From the NCBI GenBank assembly GCA_003255065.1, contig QAOA01004025.1, forward strand, positions 774,857 through 838,856: a stretch of DNA of 64,000 nt, in the 5' to 3' direction. The notes below the pieces were generated by a model. That model was not told the DNA's origin and ran no database searches. It saw only the letters and a program-made list of their open reading frames with translations. Source of the stretch: Cercis canadensis. Taxonomy: Eukaryota > Streptophyta > Magnoliopsida > Fabales > Fabaceae. Positions 1-9,879 of this stretch are shown piece by piece (position 1 is the first letter of the stretch; the number at the start of each line of letters is the position of its first letter). The translations under genes and the position numbers were made by a program.

Positions 1-468
1 CTCATATTCTTCTTCTTTATCATTCTCAGCACAATTAATGAGGTGTTCAAAATCATAAGATGAGATAGTTACAATATCATCTTCAAGTTTATCACTTTTA
101 GATCTGCAAGGATTCGAAATAAATTGAAAGTAATGAATGGACAAGAATAAAAGGCTAATTTAATGGAACAGTGAAATTAGGAGATTAAGAAAATGAAAAG
201 AACAAAGGATGATGTTTTGTTAACTGAAACATGCATTTATTATATGAAGAAAAAATACTGAAACAGAAACATGAAGCCCATTTTACAAATCTTATCCTAA
301 GGCTTTGGGCAGAACAATAGGACTAGCATCGTAGAATTACTCTGAGTGAAATTCTAAGACTTCAGGAAACTCAGCAATCTCCCAATTGTTGAGTTGAGCA
401 TTAGGTCCACTAGGAAACACAAAGTTAACTTCTTCATTGACAGAGCAATCAATTGCTGAAACTTGATC

Positions 469-1413
469 TTAAAATGATATTCCTCCACTTCGAAAGCTCT
501 GGTATAAGTCATATGTGTGCAGTCTTTCAATTCTTGGCTCTCTATTTTCTAGCCGAACAAGTCTTTTCTCTTTCTTTTCTTCCATGCCTCTCTTCCTATC
601 AGCTTTGGTGGGTTGATATCCTAACCCAAACTTTTCATGCTTTTCACGAAGCTGCAGAGGCTCTTTAATACCTCGACTGTTATTCCCCAATCCTTCTTTA
701 GGTACATATCCTTGTTTCAACATGACCTTAGCCATCATTACAGAAGTATTAGATAGTTGAGATTTTGGCATCTGTGACCCTTCACAAATGTATGTGGTAT
801 TAGCAACTTCGAAGGTTTGGAATGATGTTTCAAGGGCCTCTTCAGCAACCTCAATGTAAGGAGTTGACGAAGGCTTGGATACAAGTAAATCCTCTTCACA
901 AAAAACAATCACCAACTTGTTTTTCACTATAAATTTCACTCTTTGGTGCAGGGTAGAAGGCACAACACCCGCAGAATGGATCCAAGGTCGTCCCAGCAAG
1001 CAACTGTAAGCTGGAGCAATATCCATTATTTGAAATATTATGCTAAATTCATTAGGGCCAATCTGAATCGGGATCTCTATTTCTCCAATGATCTCTCTCC
1101 TCGTCCCATCGAATGCCCTTACGATCATAGTGCTAGACTTCATGTATGACCTGTCAATAGGCAATTTGGATAACGTTGATATTGTCATTACATTAAGAGA
1201 AGAACCTTTATCGACAAGCACCCTTGCTATTATATGGTCTTTGCATTTCACAGAAATGTGGAGCGCCTTATTATGCCCTATTCCTTTAACAGGTATCTCA
1301 TCATCAGTGTAAGTGATATAATTATCAGCAATGATATTGCCGACAATGCCACCCAACTTGTCAACGGTAATGTCATGAGAAACATGAGCTTGATTTAATA
1401 TCTTCGTTAACAC
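469..1413 (-). CDS. Retrotransposon aspartic protease with G-patch region
   Basis: This 314-codon open frame encodes a retropepsin-like fold: RVLVDKGSSLNVM (flap Asp context), a central ILGRPWIH-type segment (here CLLGRPWIHSAGVVPSTLHQ), and a C-terminal glycine-rich G-patch-like stretch GYVPKEGLGNNSRGIKEPL. That order (protease, then G-patch) is common in Ogre/Tat polyproteins. The active-site triplet reads D-K-G where retropepsins usually have D-T/S-G and Ogre-like elements often D-N-G, so activity is doubtful. Upstream frames (1471-2094 and 2170-2547) are in the same reading frame but separated by stops. The window ends before reverse transcriptase. Confidence 0.75.
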   Translation of the reverse strand: MLTKILNQAHVSHDITVDKLGGIVGNIIADNYITYTDDEIPVKGIGHNKALHISVKCKDHIIARVLVDKGSSLNVMTISTLSKLPIDRSYMKSSTMIVRAFDGTRREIIGEIEIPIQIGPNEFSIIFQIMDIAPAYSCLLGRPWIHSAGVVPSTLHQRVKFIVKNKLVIVFCEEDLLVSKPSSTPYIEVAEEALETSFQTFEVANTTYICEGSQMPKSQLSNTSVMMAKVMLKQGYVPKEGLGNNSRGIKEPLQLREKHEKFGLGYQPTKADRKRGMEEKKEKRLVRLENREPRIERLHTYDLYQSFRSGGISF

Positions 1414-1470
1414 TTATCGATGAAGTTCAGAGTTTAAAAATAAGGAGAGCAATGATATTCGAGCAGGAGT

Positions 1471-2094
1471 TCAATTTAATTGCTCAATCACCTTGAATTC
1501 ACTTTGCTTAATGATTTTCAAAAATTCACAAGCCTCTGCTTCAGATATACTTTCCTTGCGCTCATTGCATTTGACCCCTATGGGTTCCTGCACTATTCTT
1601 TCATCTTGCTTATCTCCCTTTGCGAAATTTTCTTCTGCTTTCTTCTTCCCTTTACGTTGCCCTTTTATTTCCTTCAACCGTCGTTCCTCCAACTCTTCAG
1701 GGGTATAACAACGACCACTTCGGGTCATCCCACTAACTCCAGATATGTTTGTGATAGCTGAGGATAATTGAGAGCTAGATGAGGCCTTAAACTGGTCCAC
1801 AAAAGAGTTCCTTTCAAGAATTTGAGAGTCATATTTCCATGGCACAGCTTTTGTATCCTTGTAAGGAAAAAGATTTGGCACTTGGATTGTAATAGGTTTC
1901 GGCCCGTAAGAGTGTTCAAGAGGAGCTTCTAGGCCAATCTTCTTAGTATAATGAAGCACTAATAGCTTTGGAGTATTGATGGATAGCTCGCCAATTGGTA
2001 AGATATCTACAGAGGCTTGAATGCCTATGAATACCTGATCTTTTTGACTTGGCAAAAATATCGATTTCTCAACCAGCTTTTGACAAAGCCTCAA
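1471..2094 (-). CDS. Retrotransposon gag-pro linker region, broken frame
   Basis: This 207-codon frame lies between the nucleocapsid-like and protease frames and shares their phase. It is lysine/glutamate-rich in its C-terminal half and includes SGMTRSGRCYTPEELEERR, a motif seen before the protease in many plant Gypsy polyproteins. It contains no catalytic motif. Stops on both sides break what would have been one polyprotein. Its assignment rests on position and phase, not on a recognised domain. Confidence 0.5.
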   Translation of the reverse strand: MRLCQKLVEKSIFLPSQKDQVFIGIQASVDILPIGELSINTPKLLVLHYTKKIGLEAPLEHSYGPKPITIQVPNLFPYKDTKAVPWKYDSQILERNSFVDQFKASSSSQLSSAITNISGVSGMTRSGRCYTPEELEERRLKEIKGQRKGKKKAEENFAKGDKQDERIVQEPIGVKCNERKESISEAEACEFLKIIKQSEFKVIEQLN

Positions 2095-2169
2095 AGATTA
2101 CATTCATTGATGTTGTAATCTCATTCACCCTTTTTTTGTTGTATTGTTTTGTACTGTCTGCAACAGCAT

Positions 2170-2547
2170 TCACTCCGGGATTCCCATGATTAGGCAAATG
2201 ATTTGATGTATGTTGGGAGCCCCTTCTTTAAAGTTTAACCATTTAGCATTTATCAGAGATTGAACTTTATTTTTTAGGGCTATACATCTTTCCGTAGAAT
2301 GACCAATAGGTCCTCCATGATAATCACATCGCGCATTTGGATCATACCCTTTTGGGAATGGGGGTCCTTGTGGCATCCATGGGCATTGAGCTGCTAAGTT
2401 GTTTTGGATAAGATGAGGTAGCAATTCAGCGTATGTCATGGGAATGGAGTCATATTGGATTGACTTTCTCTCTTGACCATTTTGAGTCCTCTTTTGATAG
2501 GCATTTGAGTTTTGAGGTAGAGGTTGATTCATCTGTTGTGGCATCAC
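2170..2547 (-). CDS. Gag nucleocapsid-like segment
   Basis: This 125-codon frame carries CDYHGGPIGHSTERC followed by ALKNKVQSLINAKWL. That is the zinc-knuckle-like box and following helix typical of the C-terminal part of Ogre/Tat gag, where it binds nucleic acid. It is in the same phase as the protease frame but not as the main gag frame at 2825-4069, so at least one frameshift separates them. It is separated from the downstream frame by a stop near 2169. Confidence 0.65.
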   Translation of the reverse strand: MMPQQMNQPLPQNSNAYQKRTQNGQERKSIQYDSIPMTYAELLPHLIQNNLAAQCPWMPQGPPFPKGYDPNARCDYHGGPIGHSTERCIALKNKVQSLINAKWLNFKEGAPNIHQIICLIMGIPE

Positions 2548-2824
2548 TTAGGGTGTTTGGTGTTGATAAGGAGAAGGTGCACAATAGAGTGATGGTGCTG
2601 GGTAAGGCTGAGGGTGCGAAGCTTGAGATGCATTTGCTATATGTGGGTAGGGCATAAATTGTGGTTGAAAGTGGTGAGCAAATGTGGGTGAATGATTAGG
2701 TCTCCTATACATAGGTCCCTTCCCTGTCCTTCCTCATACATTGCAGCATGGATTTCACCTTCTTTCTTTTTAAACGGTAGAGGTTTCTTCAGATTGGTAG
2801 CTCCCATTGAATTAGGATTTTCAA

Positions 2825-4069
2825 TTATTTTTCCACTTTAATTCCATTTTTTATCCTTTCACCAATAGTAACAACATCAGAGAAGTTGTTAGAAGCACTT
2901 CCTATCATTCGATCGAAGAAAGGAGATTGAAGAGTGTTAATAAACATAGCCACCATCTCCTTATCAGATAATGGGGGATCCACTTGAGTAGCAATTTCTC
3001 GCCATTTTTTAGCATATTCTTTGAATGTCTCAGTGGCTTTCTTTTTCATATTTTGCAGTTGCATCCTATCTGGAGCCATGTCAATATTATATTTATATTG
3101 TCTCAAAAATGCATCTTCCAAGTCTTTCCAACACCGTACTCGAGCTCGGTCCAAATGTGTATACCATAGTGCGGCTGCCCCAGTTAGGCTATCTTGGAAG
3201 AAATGGATTAACAACTTATCATCATGTGCACAAGATGCCATTTTTCGACAGTACATGGTCAAATGACTCTTTGGACTTGCGGTTCCATTGTACTTATTGA
3301 AATCTGGCACTTTAAATTTAGGAGGGATGATAACATTCGGGACAAGACAAAGCTCAGTTGCGTCCACAACACCATAAGCATTAGTCCCTTCGATGGTTCG
3401 CAATCGTTCTTCTAAGACTTCAAGTTTTCCCTTGCTCATTAGTTCTGCTTTTGGTTCATCTGTGCCAGGGATATCAATTGGATTCATCGGACCTTCGCCA
3501 GTAGGTTTTTGAAAGCAAATTTGTGGTGCTGAATATGGGTATGAATACCCAATTGGTTGCATGTATATGGTAGTAGGGACAGGGGGAGGATGAGCATTTG
3601 ATTGCACGGGAACCGCATCATGAGGATTTACGATATGTGACTGCGATGAATTTTGCCCCTGAATGGGATTAAATCCAAATGGAAAAGTATTTGATGACAT
3701 ATTTATATCATGGAGATTGACGGTTTGTTGTTGTGAAGGATTTTGTGTTGGATTAGGCGTGAAGCCATACAGAAATGTGTTTGGAGGGATTGATGTGTTA
3801 GCATCATGATGGTTATTGAGAGAATTTTGCACAAGAACAGGTCTTAAGTCACTTGGCCCAGCTAATAGCAGTATATTAGGGTTGAAGACTTGCTGTTGTG
3901 CAGGGTCATGAAAAGGAGAAAAACCTGGTGGGTAAGAAGGTGTATCTTGTCCTTTCTCTGGGTTGCTATTTGAAGGATTCCCTTCTTGTTGTTTTCCACG
4001 ACCGGAAGGTATAAGAATACTCAAGATTTGAGTCAACTTATCTTTCAGTTCATTGATGTCTTTCTGCAT
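2825..4069 (-). CDS. Gag polyprotein (retrotransposon gag domain)
   Basis: This 414-codon frame begins with a heptad-like segment (MQKDINELKDKLTQILSIL) and continues with a long Pro/Asn/Gln-rich low-complexity stretch. It ends with a clear retrotransposon gag core: FKVPDFNKYNG, ALWYTHLDRARVRCWKDL, FLRQYKYN, and FKEYAKKWREIATQVDPPL. Gag packages the element RNA into virus-like particles. The Met at 4069 is plausible but unproven. The nucleocapsid box continues in another frame at 2547, which points to a frameshift near 2550-2825. Confidence 0.82.
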   Translation of the reverse strand: MQKDINELKDKLTQILSILIPSGRGKQQEGNPSNSNPEKGQDTPSYPPGFSPFHDPAQQQVFNPNILLLAGPSDLRPVLVQNSLNNHHDANTSIPPNTFLYGFTPNPTQNPSQQQTVNLHDINMSSNTFPFGFNPIQGQNSSQSHIVNPHDAVPVQSNAHPPPVPTTIYMQPIGYSYPYSAPQICFQKPTGEGPMNPIDIPGTDEPKAELMSKGKLEVLEERLRTIEGTNAYGVVDATELCLVPNVIIPPKFKVPDFNKYNGTASPKSHLTMYCRKMASCAHDDKLLIHFFQDSLTGAAALWYTHLDRARVRCWKDLEDAFLRQYKYNIDMAPDRMQLQNMKKKATETFKEYAKKWREIATQVDPPLSDKEMVAMFINTLQSPFFDRMIGSASNNFSDVVTIGERIKNGIKVEK

Positions 4070-4409
4070 TTCTTCTTGGACTTTGACTTACTCTCGTTCA
4101 TCCATGACCTTCGATTGTGATCGAGTTCTATAACGAGGTCTTGGAAGTAAAAGTGATTTTTCGTTCGCAATGTTGTTATACCTTAATCAATTTAGGCAAA
4201 CAATGAGTATAAAATGTAAAATATAGTATGCAAAGAACAACTCAAATGTAATGCATTTATGCAGAGAAAAGTTTAAACATGACTTAAATGTGCGAGAGAT
4301 ATTGCCAAAAACATTCATTCCATTCTAAATCAGTAAAGAAACACTAATGGTGAAAGTTTCGTATTACAAAAACAAACTACTCTTAAAGCCATAATCCTTC
4401 TCATCTCTC

Positions 4410-6449
4410 TCAATAAAATTTGCCGATGTACTTGAGGTCTTTCTTGACATCGAGCAAGAACTTTTGCACTTCACTTGGTGGCATTTGTGCTTCATCTGCT
4501 CTATCCCGAGCCCTCTCAGCGACCGTCCTAACTTCTTGAAGAAGATTAACAGCTTGTTGTTCAGTCAATTGACATTTATCCTCCCAATGCCAGCTTGTGT
4601 GGCGCCAGTGTTCAAGTTCTCCTTCTAAAACAGCTTTTTCTTGTCTCAATACATTAGAAGTTGCACAACTACCCTGCAATTGTGCACTCAAAGTTTGAAT
4701 GTCCCTGTGCCGAGCTAAGTTAAGGTCTCTAGATTCGCCTAGTTGGTCATCTGTCAACACAATTCTTTCTTCAAATATTAGACACCTCTCTTTCAGCTTT
4801 TCTATCTCAGTGTCCTTTTGCTTAGCATTCTCCTCTGATTCGTGTACTGTTCTTTCAATCTTGGCCATTTTATTAGCCTACATTTTCCTTTTGACAGTTA
4901 TCTTTCTCTTTTCTGATACAAGTAAGGCTTCCCTCCTTTGAAATTGCCGGCATGCCATTTCATATCTTGCTTCAGCTTCCGCTTCGTAATCAATAGGTTC
5001 GTCAAACATATGACTTGGAGGTTGATGACCTTGTACGCTCAGAGCCACAAAGCTTTTTCCCCTATTTGCTTGCTAAAAAGGATAACCTGGGGTAGTCAAA
5101 CTATTGCATGGACCAGGATTCACACGTCGCGCATCTTTCCATGCCTCAATTGCTGCCTTGACCTTCTGAATTGACCCCTTGTCTCCATAAGCCACATCAA
5201 GGTCTGAAATCCCATGAGTCATTGGTATAAATTGCACTGAGCCCAACTGTCTCCTAACCATAGCAGGTGCATAACTAATTACTCCCCATGGACCAATGAG
5301 TGGAACCCATGGTTTGTCTCCACATCTATAAACGACTGAGACATGCGGCATCCACGAGGCTCTCCAGACCACATTGCTTATGTGTTGGAAATAGCGAATC
5401 CATTTGCTCCTTTTGGGTGTCACAGGTGGCCATTGAGCAATGCAATATTGTCTGAGAGGATTTTTATCTTTACAACAATAATTCATATATTCAATTTTAG
5501 GATATTTAAAGCAATCGAGGTGGGGAAGGTGGCTAATCATCCATACAGTCAACAATTGGGCGCTTCCACAGAATCGACCCTTCTTGTTAATTCTACAATA
5601 ATTCAAGGATTTGACAGTCTCGGCTAAGATCGACAAGACAGGATTGGCTTTGTGTTCGAGTTACTCCACCAGCTTAATAACATGGCCCTCAATATGGCCT
5701 TTCACCCTAGGGAATATTACTAATCCATAAATGGCAAGTACAAATAGAGCTAACCCTCGATCACTATCGATTTGTTCTTGCACTATCTTCAATAGATAAT
5801 CAGCAGGTAGGTTTCGACCTTTCTCTTTCATATACTTTTCTAACTCATTTGCTTGAATACCCATGAGTTTGGAAAGCTTCTTCTTGGGCGCCCTTTTTGG
5901 ATCATGAAAGTAGGTTTTGCTTTGAGATTCAGTCTCAATGTTGAGCAATTCTCCGTATTCTTCAATAGTTGGGACTATATGAAATTGCTGAAATGTGAAG
6001 ACACGGTAGGCAGGGTCCCAAAAACTTAACATAGCCTTCAACATGGGGGTATCAACTGGAACGAACAATAGGTAAGCTATGTGCCCATACTTCGTCTCGA
6101 AATCTTCTTTTCTCTTCATATTGAACCATATTTGCACCCAAGGCTTCACATCGTTTTGCTCAAAATCAACCTTTACTATTGGAGGCAATTGGTTTTCAAT
6201 TCCTGGTTGGAGGCAATCCCCTTCTTCAGCCTGGGTTCTTTCTGAATCTTGTATCACCTTACTCTGTGTTTCGTGAGTAACTCCATACTGGCTTTGAACT
6301 CCAACATTTTTCATGTTTTTGAACTCATTTAGAGATGTAAGCTTTTGGCAACAACTGTGCATATTTAAGTCACAAATGCAAAATAACAAAGAAAGAATTA
6401 AATTTAGAGATGAATATGTAAGCAAATAGAAAAATAAATTAAATGTCAA
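4410..6449 (-). pseudogene. Ogre-type ORF1 upstream of gag, interrupted by stops
   Basis: Three open stretches (6449-5661, 5636-5073, 4868-4410) share one phase and are separated by stop codons near 5658, 5070 and 4880. They therefore look like one decayed ORF. The middle part resembles the plant-mobile-domain-like ORF1 proteins of Ogre elements (often annotated DUF7745-like): a shared KPWVQIWFNMKR-like start, ADYLLKIVQEQIDSDRGLALF, IYGLVIFPRVKGHIEGHVI, and SVVYRCGDKPWVPLIGPWG. The last part is a charged, heptad-rich coiled coil. The function of this ORF in live elements is not established. The true start is uncertain because the first 30 codons are hydrophobic and may be upstream non-coding sequence. 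Confidence 0.68.
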
Positions 6450-7000
6450 ATAAACATGTGCAATTAAAAAAAAAGTGGAAGGTAAAAAGGTTCCCTAGCG
6501 TGTCTTATCAAAGGAATTTTCCTAGGTTAAACAAACATGTCTTAAGGAATGGCTCTATATAACATGGTGGCTTTAGGGATTTTTTAAGTACGTGGAGAGT
6601 TTAAGTTCTATGACTCCTATTAAAAGGCTCCCAAATTGTCCATACTATCGCCAACACTTTGACTAGTAAGGCCCCCAATCCTCGCCCATGATAGGCTTCA
6701 AGCAGAAAGGGTTCAATTTGAGTAAGGGTATTTCGCGTGCTTGTACTGAGACCGAAGGTTTCTCAAAGCATCACTACTTTGCCCCCTATCTAATCCTACA
6801 AGGTAATTAGCCCAGGTAAAAGGTTTGTGTGTGTAAAAGTGTTATTGTGTAGTATGTGAGAAGGAACATACATATCAACTCATTTATAACTCACAAGCAC
6901 AAAAAACAAGAAATAATAAATAATAAAAAAAACAGAAAGGACCAAACATAATTCAAATACGACACCCAGAAATTAAATGCAATGGCTTAACCCTCTACTA

Positions 7001-7018
7001 TCCCTAGTGGAGTCGCCA
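7001..7018 (-). other. Primer-binding site of the Ogre-like element
   Basis: Read on the minus strand, TGGCGACTCCACTAGGGA starts three bases after the LTR end (TTGCGACA). The TGGCGACTC start and position fit a tRNA 3'-end complement used to prime minus-strand synthesis. In related elements this is usually assigned to an Arg-type tRNA. The exact tRNA is not proven here. Confidence 0.65.
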
Positions 7019-7021
7019 AGC

Positions 7022-9283
7022 TGTCGCAACGTCCCTTTCGGGAGCGCGATGCGGAGCAGCGAAATCCCCCCACGCGAGAAGGAATAAAAAGTTAACAATG
7101 TGCAATAATATGTAAGAAAAGAATGGAGTCGCCACCAATCGTTTTATTCTATTTTTAGCAAATGGAATGGTGAGATCGGAAACCTAAATAATTTGGTCTA
7201 CGTTCAGAGCTTGGATTCGGGGGTTGATTACGTGTAGAGAAGGTATTAGCACCCTACGACGTCCGTTCTTAGAACGGTTACCCATTTAATCACTAGTTGT
7301 CTTTTTAAATGAATTAAGTTAGTCCTAAAATTTCGTTAGGTTCCACCAGCACTTCTGGAAAAAACCTAAAGGATGCTTCAAGACTATTAGGTGAAGTTTG
7401 TGATTGTCATTACAATCCTCCCCCAATCTATTCTATCATAAGCAATATTTAGCAATCTCACTAATTAAGTGATATCTAGATACATGAAAAATAATTTATA
7501 TGTGTTTATGAATGTTTAAGGTTCGTGATAAAGATTTTTATTGGAGGTATTTCTTTAAGTCCACCAATCTACTTGGAAAGACTAAAGTGACACTCCTCAC
7601 CTTCGGAGTGTCAAGGAATCACTATCATTACAGCTATCCTTAACTATTCCTTCGTCGGTACCTTTTAACTCACATTAAGGTAATTAAAGCTAAAATATTA
7701 TATTTAGAAAATGTTTGTTTGAAAATTATGTCCCGACAAAGATTTTTATCAGGGATTGACCTCATGCCCTGCCAGTACCTCTGGCCGAACTAGGGACATC
7801 CCTTTACCTCCGAAATATCGAAACCTCGTCATTATCATGACTAATTTCAATTATTCCCTCGCCAGTAATCTTTTTCTAGCATAATTAAGAGTAATGTTAA
7901 GATGTGATGAGATGAATTATAATGTAACCAATTAATACTATAAATGTGGTATTTAAAAAGATAAGAACGATATTGAGAATTTTATTGGTCACACCAGTAC
8001 CTCTGGCATAACCAAAAAAATTATCTCTCACCTCAGGAACATTAGAAAAAAAATTGTCAACACAATTTTTTCTAACTTAATCCGTTGTCGGGTTTTGATT
8101 TTTGCTAAAAAGAATTGAGTATAATATGAAATAAATGAAACTTAATAAATGAAACTAAAATAAATTAAGATTCTTGATATAAAGTAAGAGTAACAATAAC
8201 AATAAAAAAAAAAGTTACAAAGTAAATAAACAAATTTAAAATGACTCAAAAATAAATAAAGATCCTAAACATACACACAAAAGTAATGATTTTAAAAAAA
8301 TAAAATGAAAGAAAACCCAATCAAATGCATCACACATCATAAAAATAAACCAAAAAAAAAATAATAATAACCTAGCCCAAATGAAGAAATGGCCTAATCT
8401 TAACAAAAAAAAGAAATAAAACACACAAATGGGCTGGCCCAATTCGGCCAGCCCAATCAGCAAACCAAATGATCCAAAATTGCATGATATTCAGCCCAGT
8501 CCAAGAAAAATGGTGAAGTAGTGTGGCTGGTTGGCCCATTTCGGCCTTGGCCCAATAGCGAACACAAATCAGCATTTGTTTTATGCAGCCCAGCAAGAAT
8601 GAAGCAAGTGTTGGGCCAAGAAAAAGGCTAAAATAGTATTACTGATTGGCCCATTTCGACTTGGCCCAGTAACAAACAAAAATCAGCATTCTCTTTATTC
8701 AAGCCCAGGAAGAATGAAACAAGTATTGTGTAGCCCTTTTTTATTATATGTCTACTTGGCCCATGCACCAATTAACCAAGTAAATGAGATAGAAAAAGAA
8801 ACAAAGGGTGCCTTAAAAGATTGGCCCATTTGGCCACACTAACTAGGAAACAAAAAAAGAATTGTAATGTGAAAAATGAAGGCAGTGAACCAAAACAGGG
8901 GAGGGGGTATACGGCAAGGAGAAAGAAAAAGGAAAGGGGAGATGGAGAGCAAGAAAGAAAACACAGGGGAGAACTTCTCAAATTTTCAAATCAGTGGCTC
9001 AAGAAGGTGGTAAGAATCCTTCTCTCTATTTCATTCCTTCCCTAAAAATCTTTAGCTTTTTTTCTAATTTTCCCATTAGGTATTGTTTCTCTCTCTAGAA
9101 AATGGGCCTCTCTCTCTCTCTGATTTAGTTTCTACTTTTTACTCAGTTTTTCCCTTTCTAATTTGGCCTCCACTATGCTTCAAGTTATAATTCCATACAT
9201 GCACCTAGAGATTTTAATTTCTAGGTTTTTGCTTTCTTCAACAAATTGGGAATTCTTTCTACTTTGGTGAATTCCGTTTTCTT

Positions 9284-9323
<40 letters not shown>

Positions 9324-9759
9324 TAGGATTGATGCTCTCTGTATATTGCAAAATCAACAACAAAGTCGAAAATTTAGCATAGAAAGAATGAGATAGTGTT
9401 GATACCTGGGGTGCTTTCTGGATTCTCTTCCTATGTCTTTACTGTGTCTGGTGTATTTGCTGTGTGTGTCTGTGTATTATCGTCTGCTTCTTTTCTTCTC
9501 CTCTGGTCTTCTCTTGTGTCTGTGTATTGCTCTCTGCTTGTGTTTCTTTTTTTCTCTATTTTTGTTTCAGAATTTTTGGTCCCTTTTCTCTGTTTTGTGA
9601 GGCTTTTTATAGCCAAGATTTTGCGCAAGTTGCCTGGTTAACTTCTGATGTGGTTTTCCTTGTTTCATGCTGCAAATGGGGACTGTAAGATGGGCAGTGC
9701 CGGACTGGAGAATGGCACTTCGCCGAAAGTAGATTGCCGCCCAGAAGTCAAAAAGTGCA
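7022..9759 (-). repeat. 5' LTR of the Ogre-like element
   Basis: On the plus strand the block opens TGTCGCAACG next to the primer-binding site and closes with a CA at 9758-9759, just before unrelated AT-rich and FAR1-like sequence. It contains imperfect internal repeats: blocks with CCAGTACCTCTGG-like cores at 7330-8070, and two units of roughly 125 bp rich in TTGGCCCATTTCG between 8495 and 8745. It also has a (TA)n run at 9284-9325. A length of about 2.7 kb is usual for Ogre/Tat LTRs. The outer boundary is an estimate. Confidence 0.55.
9284..9325. repeat. (TA)n microsatellite
   Basis: An almost pure TA dinucleotide run, interrupted once by GT, inside the LTR. Confidence 0.9.
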
Positions 9760-9879
9760 GATATATCAATTTGCTTTTTTTTAAAAAATTTATTATTAAT
9801 AATATTTTTTGTATTTTATTATTATTATGATTTTTGATTTTTTTTATTTCCTTTATTTCTTATTACATAATTTTGGTAT

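Larger units (their letters stand above)
1..9759 (-). mobile_element. Ogre/Tat-like Ty3/Gypsy LTR retrotransposon, 5' part
   Basis: The element reads right to left. A long LTR (about 7022-9759) is followed by a primer-binding site, an extra ORF upstream of gag, gag, a nucleocapsid-like zinc knuckle, and a protease with a G-patch. Reverse transcriptase, integrase and the 3' LTR would lie beyond the left edge. An additional ORF upstream of gag together with a very long LTR is characteristic of the Ogre/Tat group of plant Ty3/Gypsy elements. The coding frames carry several stops and frame changes, so this copy cannot make its proteins. The right boundary (9759) is inferred from a CA end just before FAR1-like sequence. 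The matching target duplication is outside the window. Confidence 0.82.

Noticed and set aside
8495..8745. CRISPR-like or satellite array
   Set aside because: These are only about two imperfect units of roughly 125 bp within a retrotransposon LTR, with no spacer/repeat pattern, in a plant genome.
8236..9641. Phe/Leu/Ser-rich frames of 65-81 codons
   Set aside because: They are translations of low-complexity LTR sequence (C/T-rich tracts) without any start context or homology.
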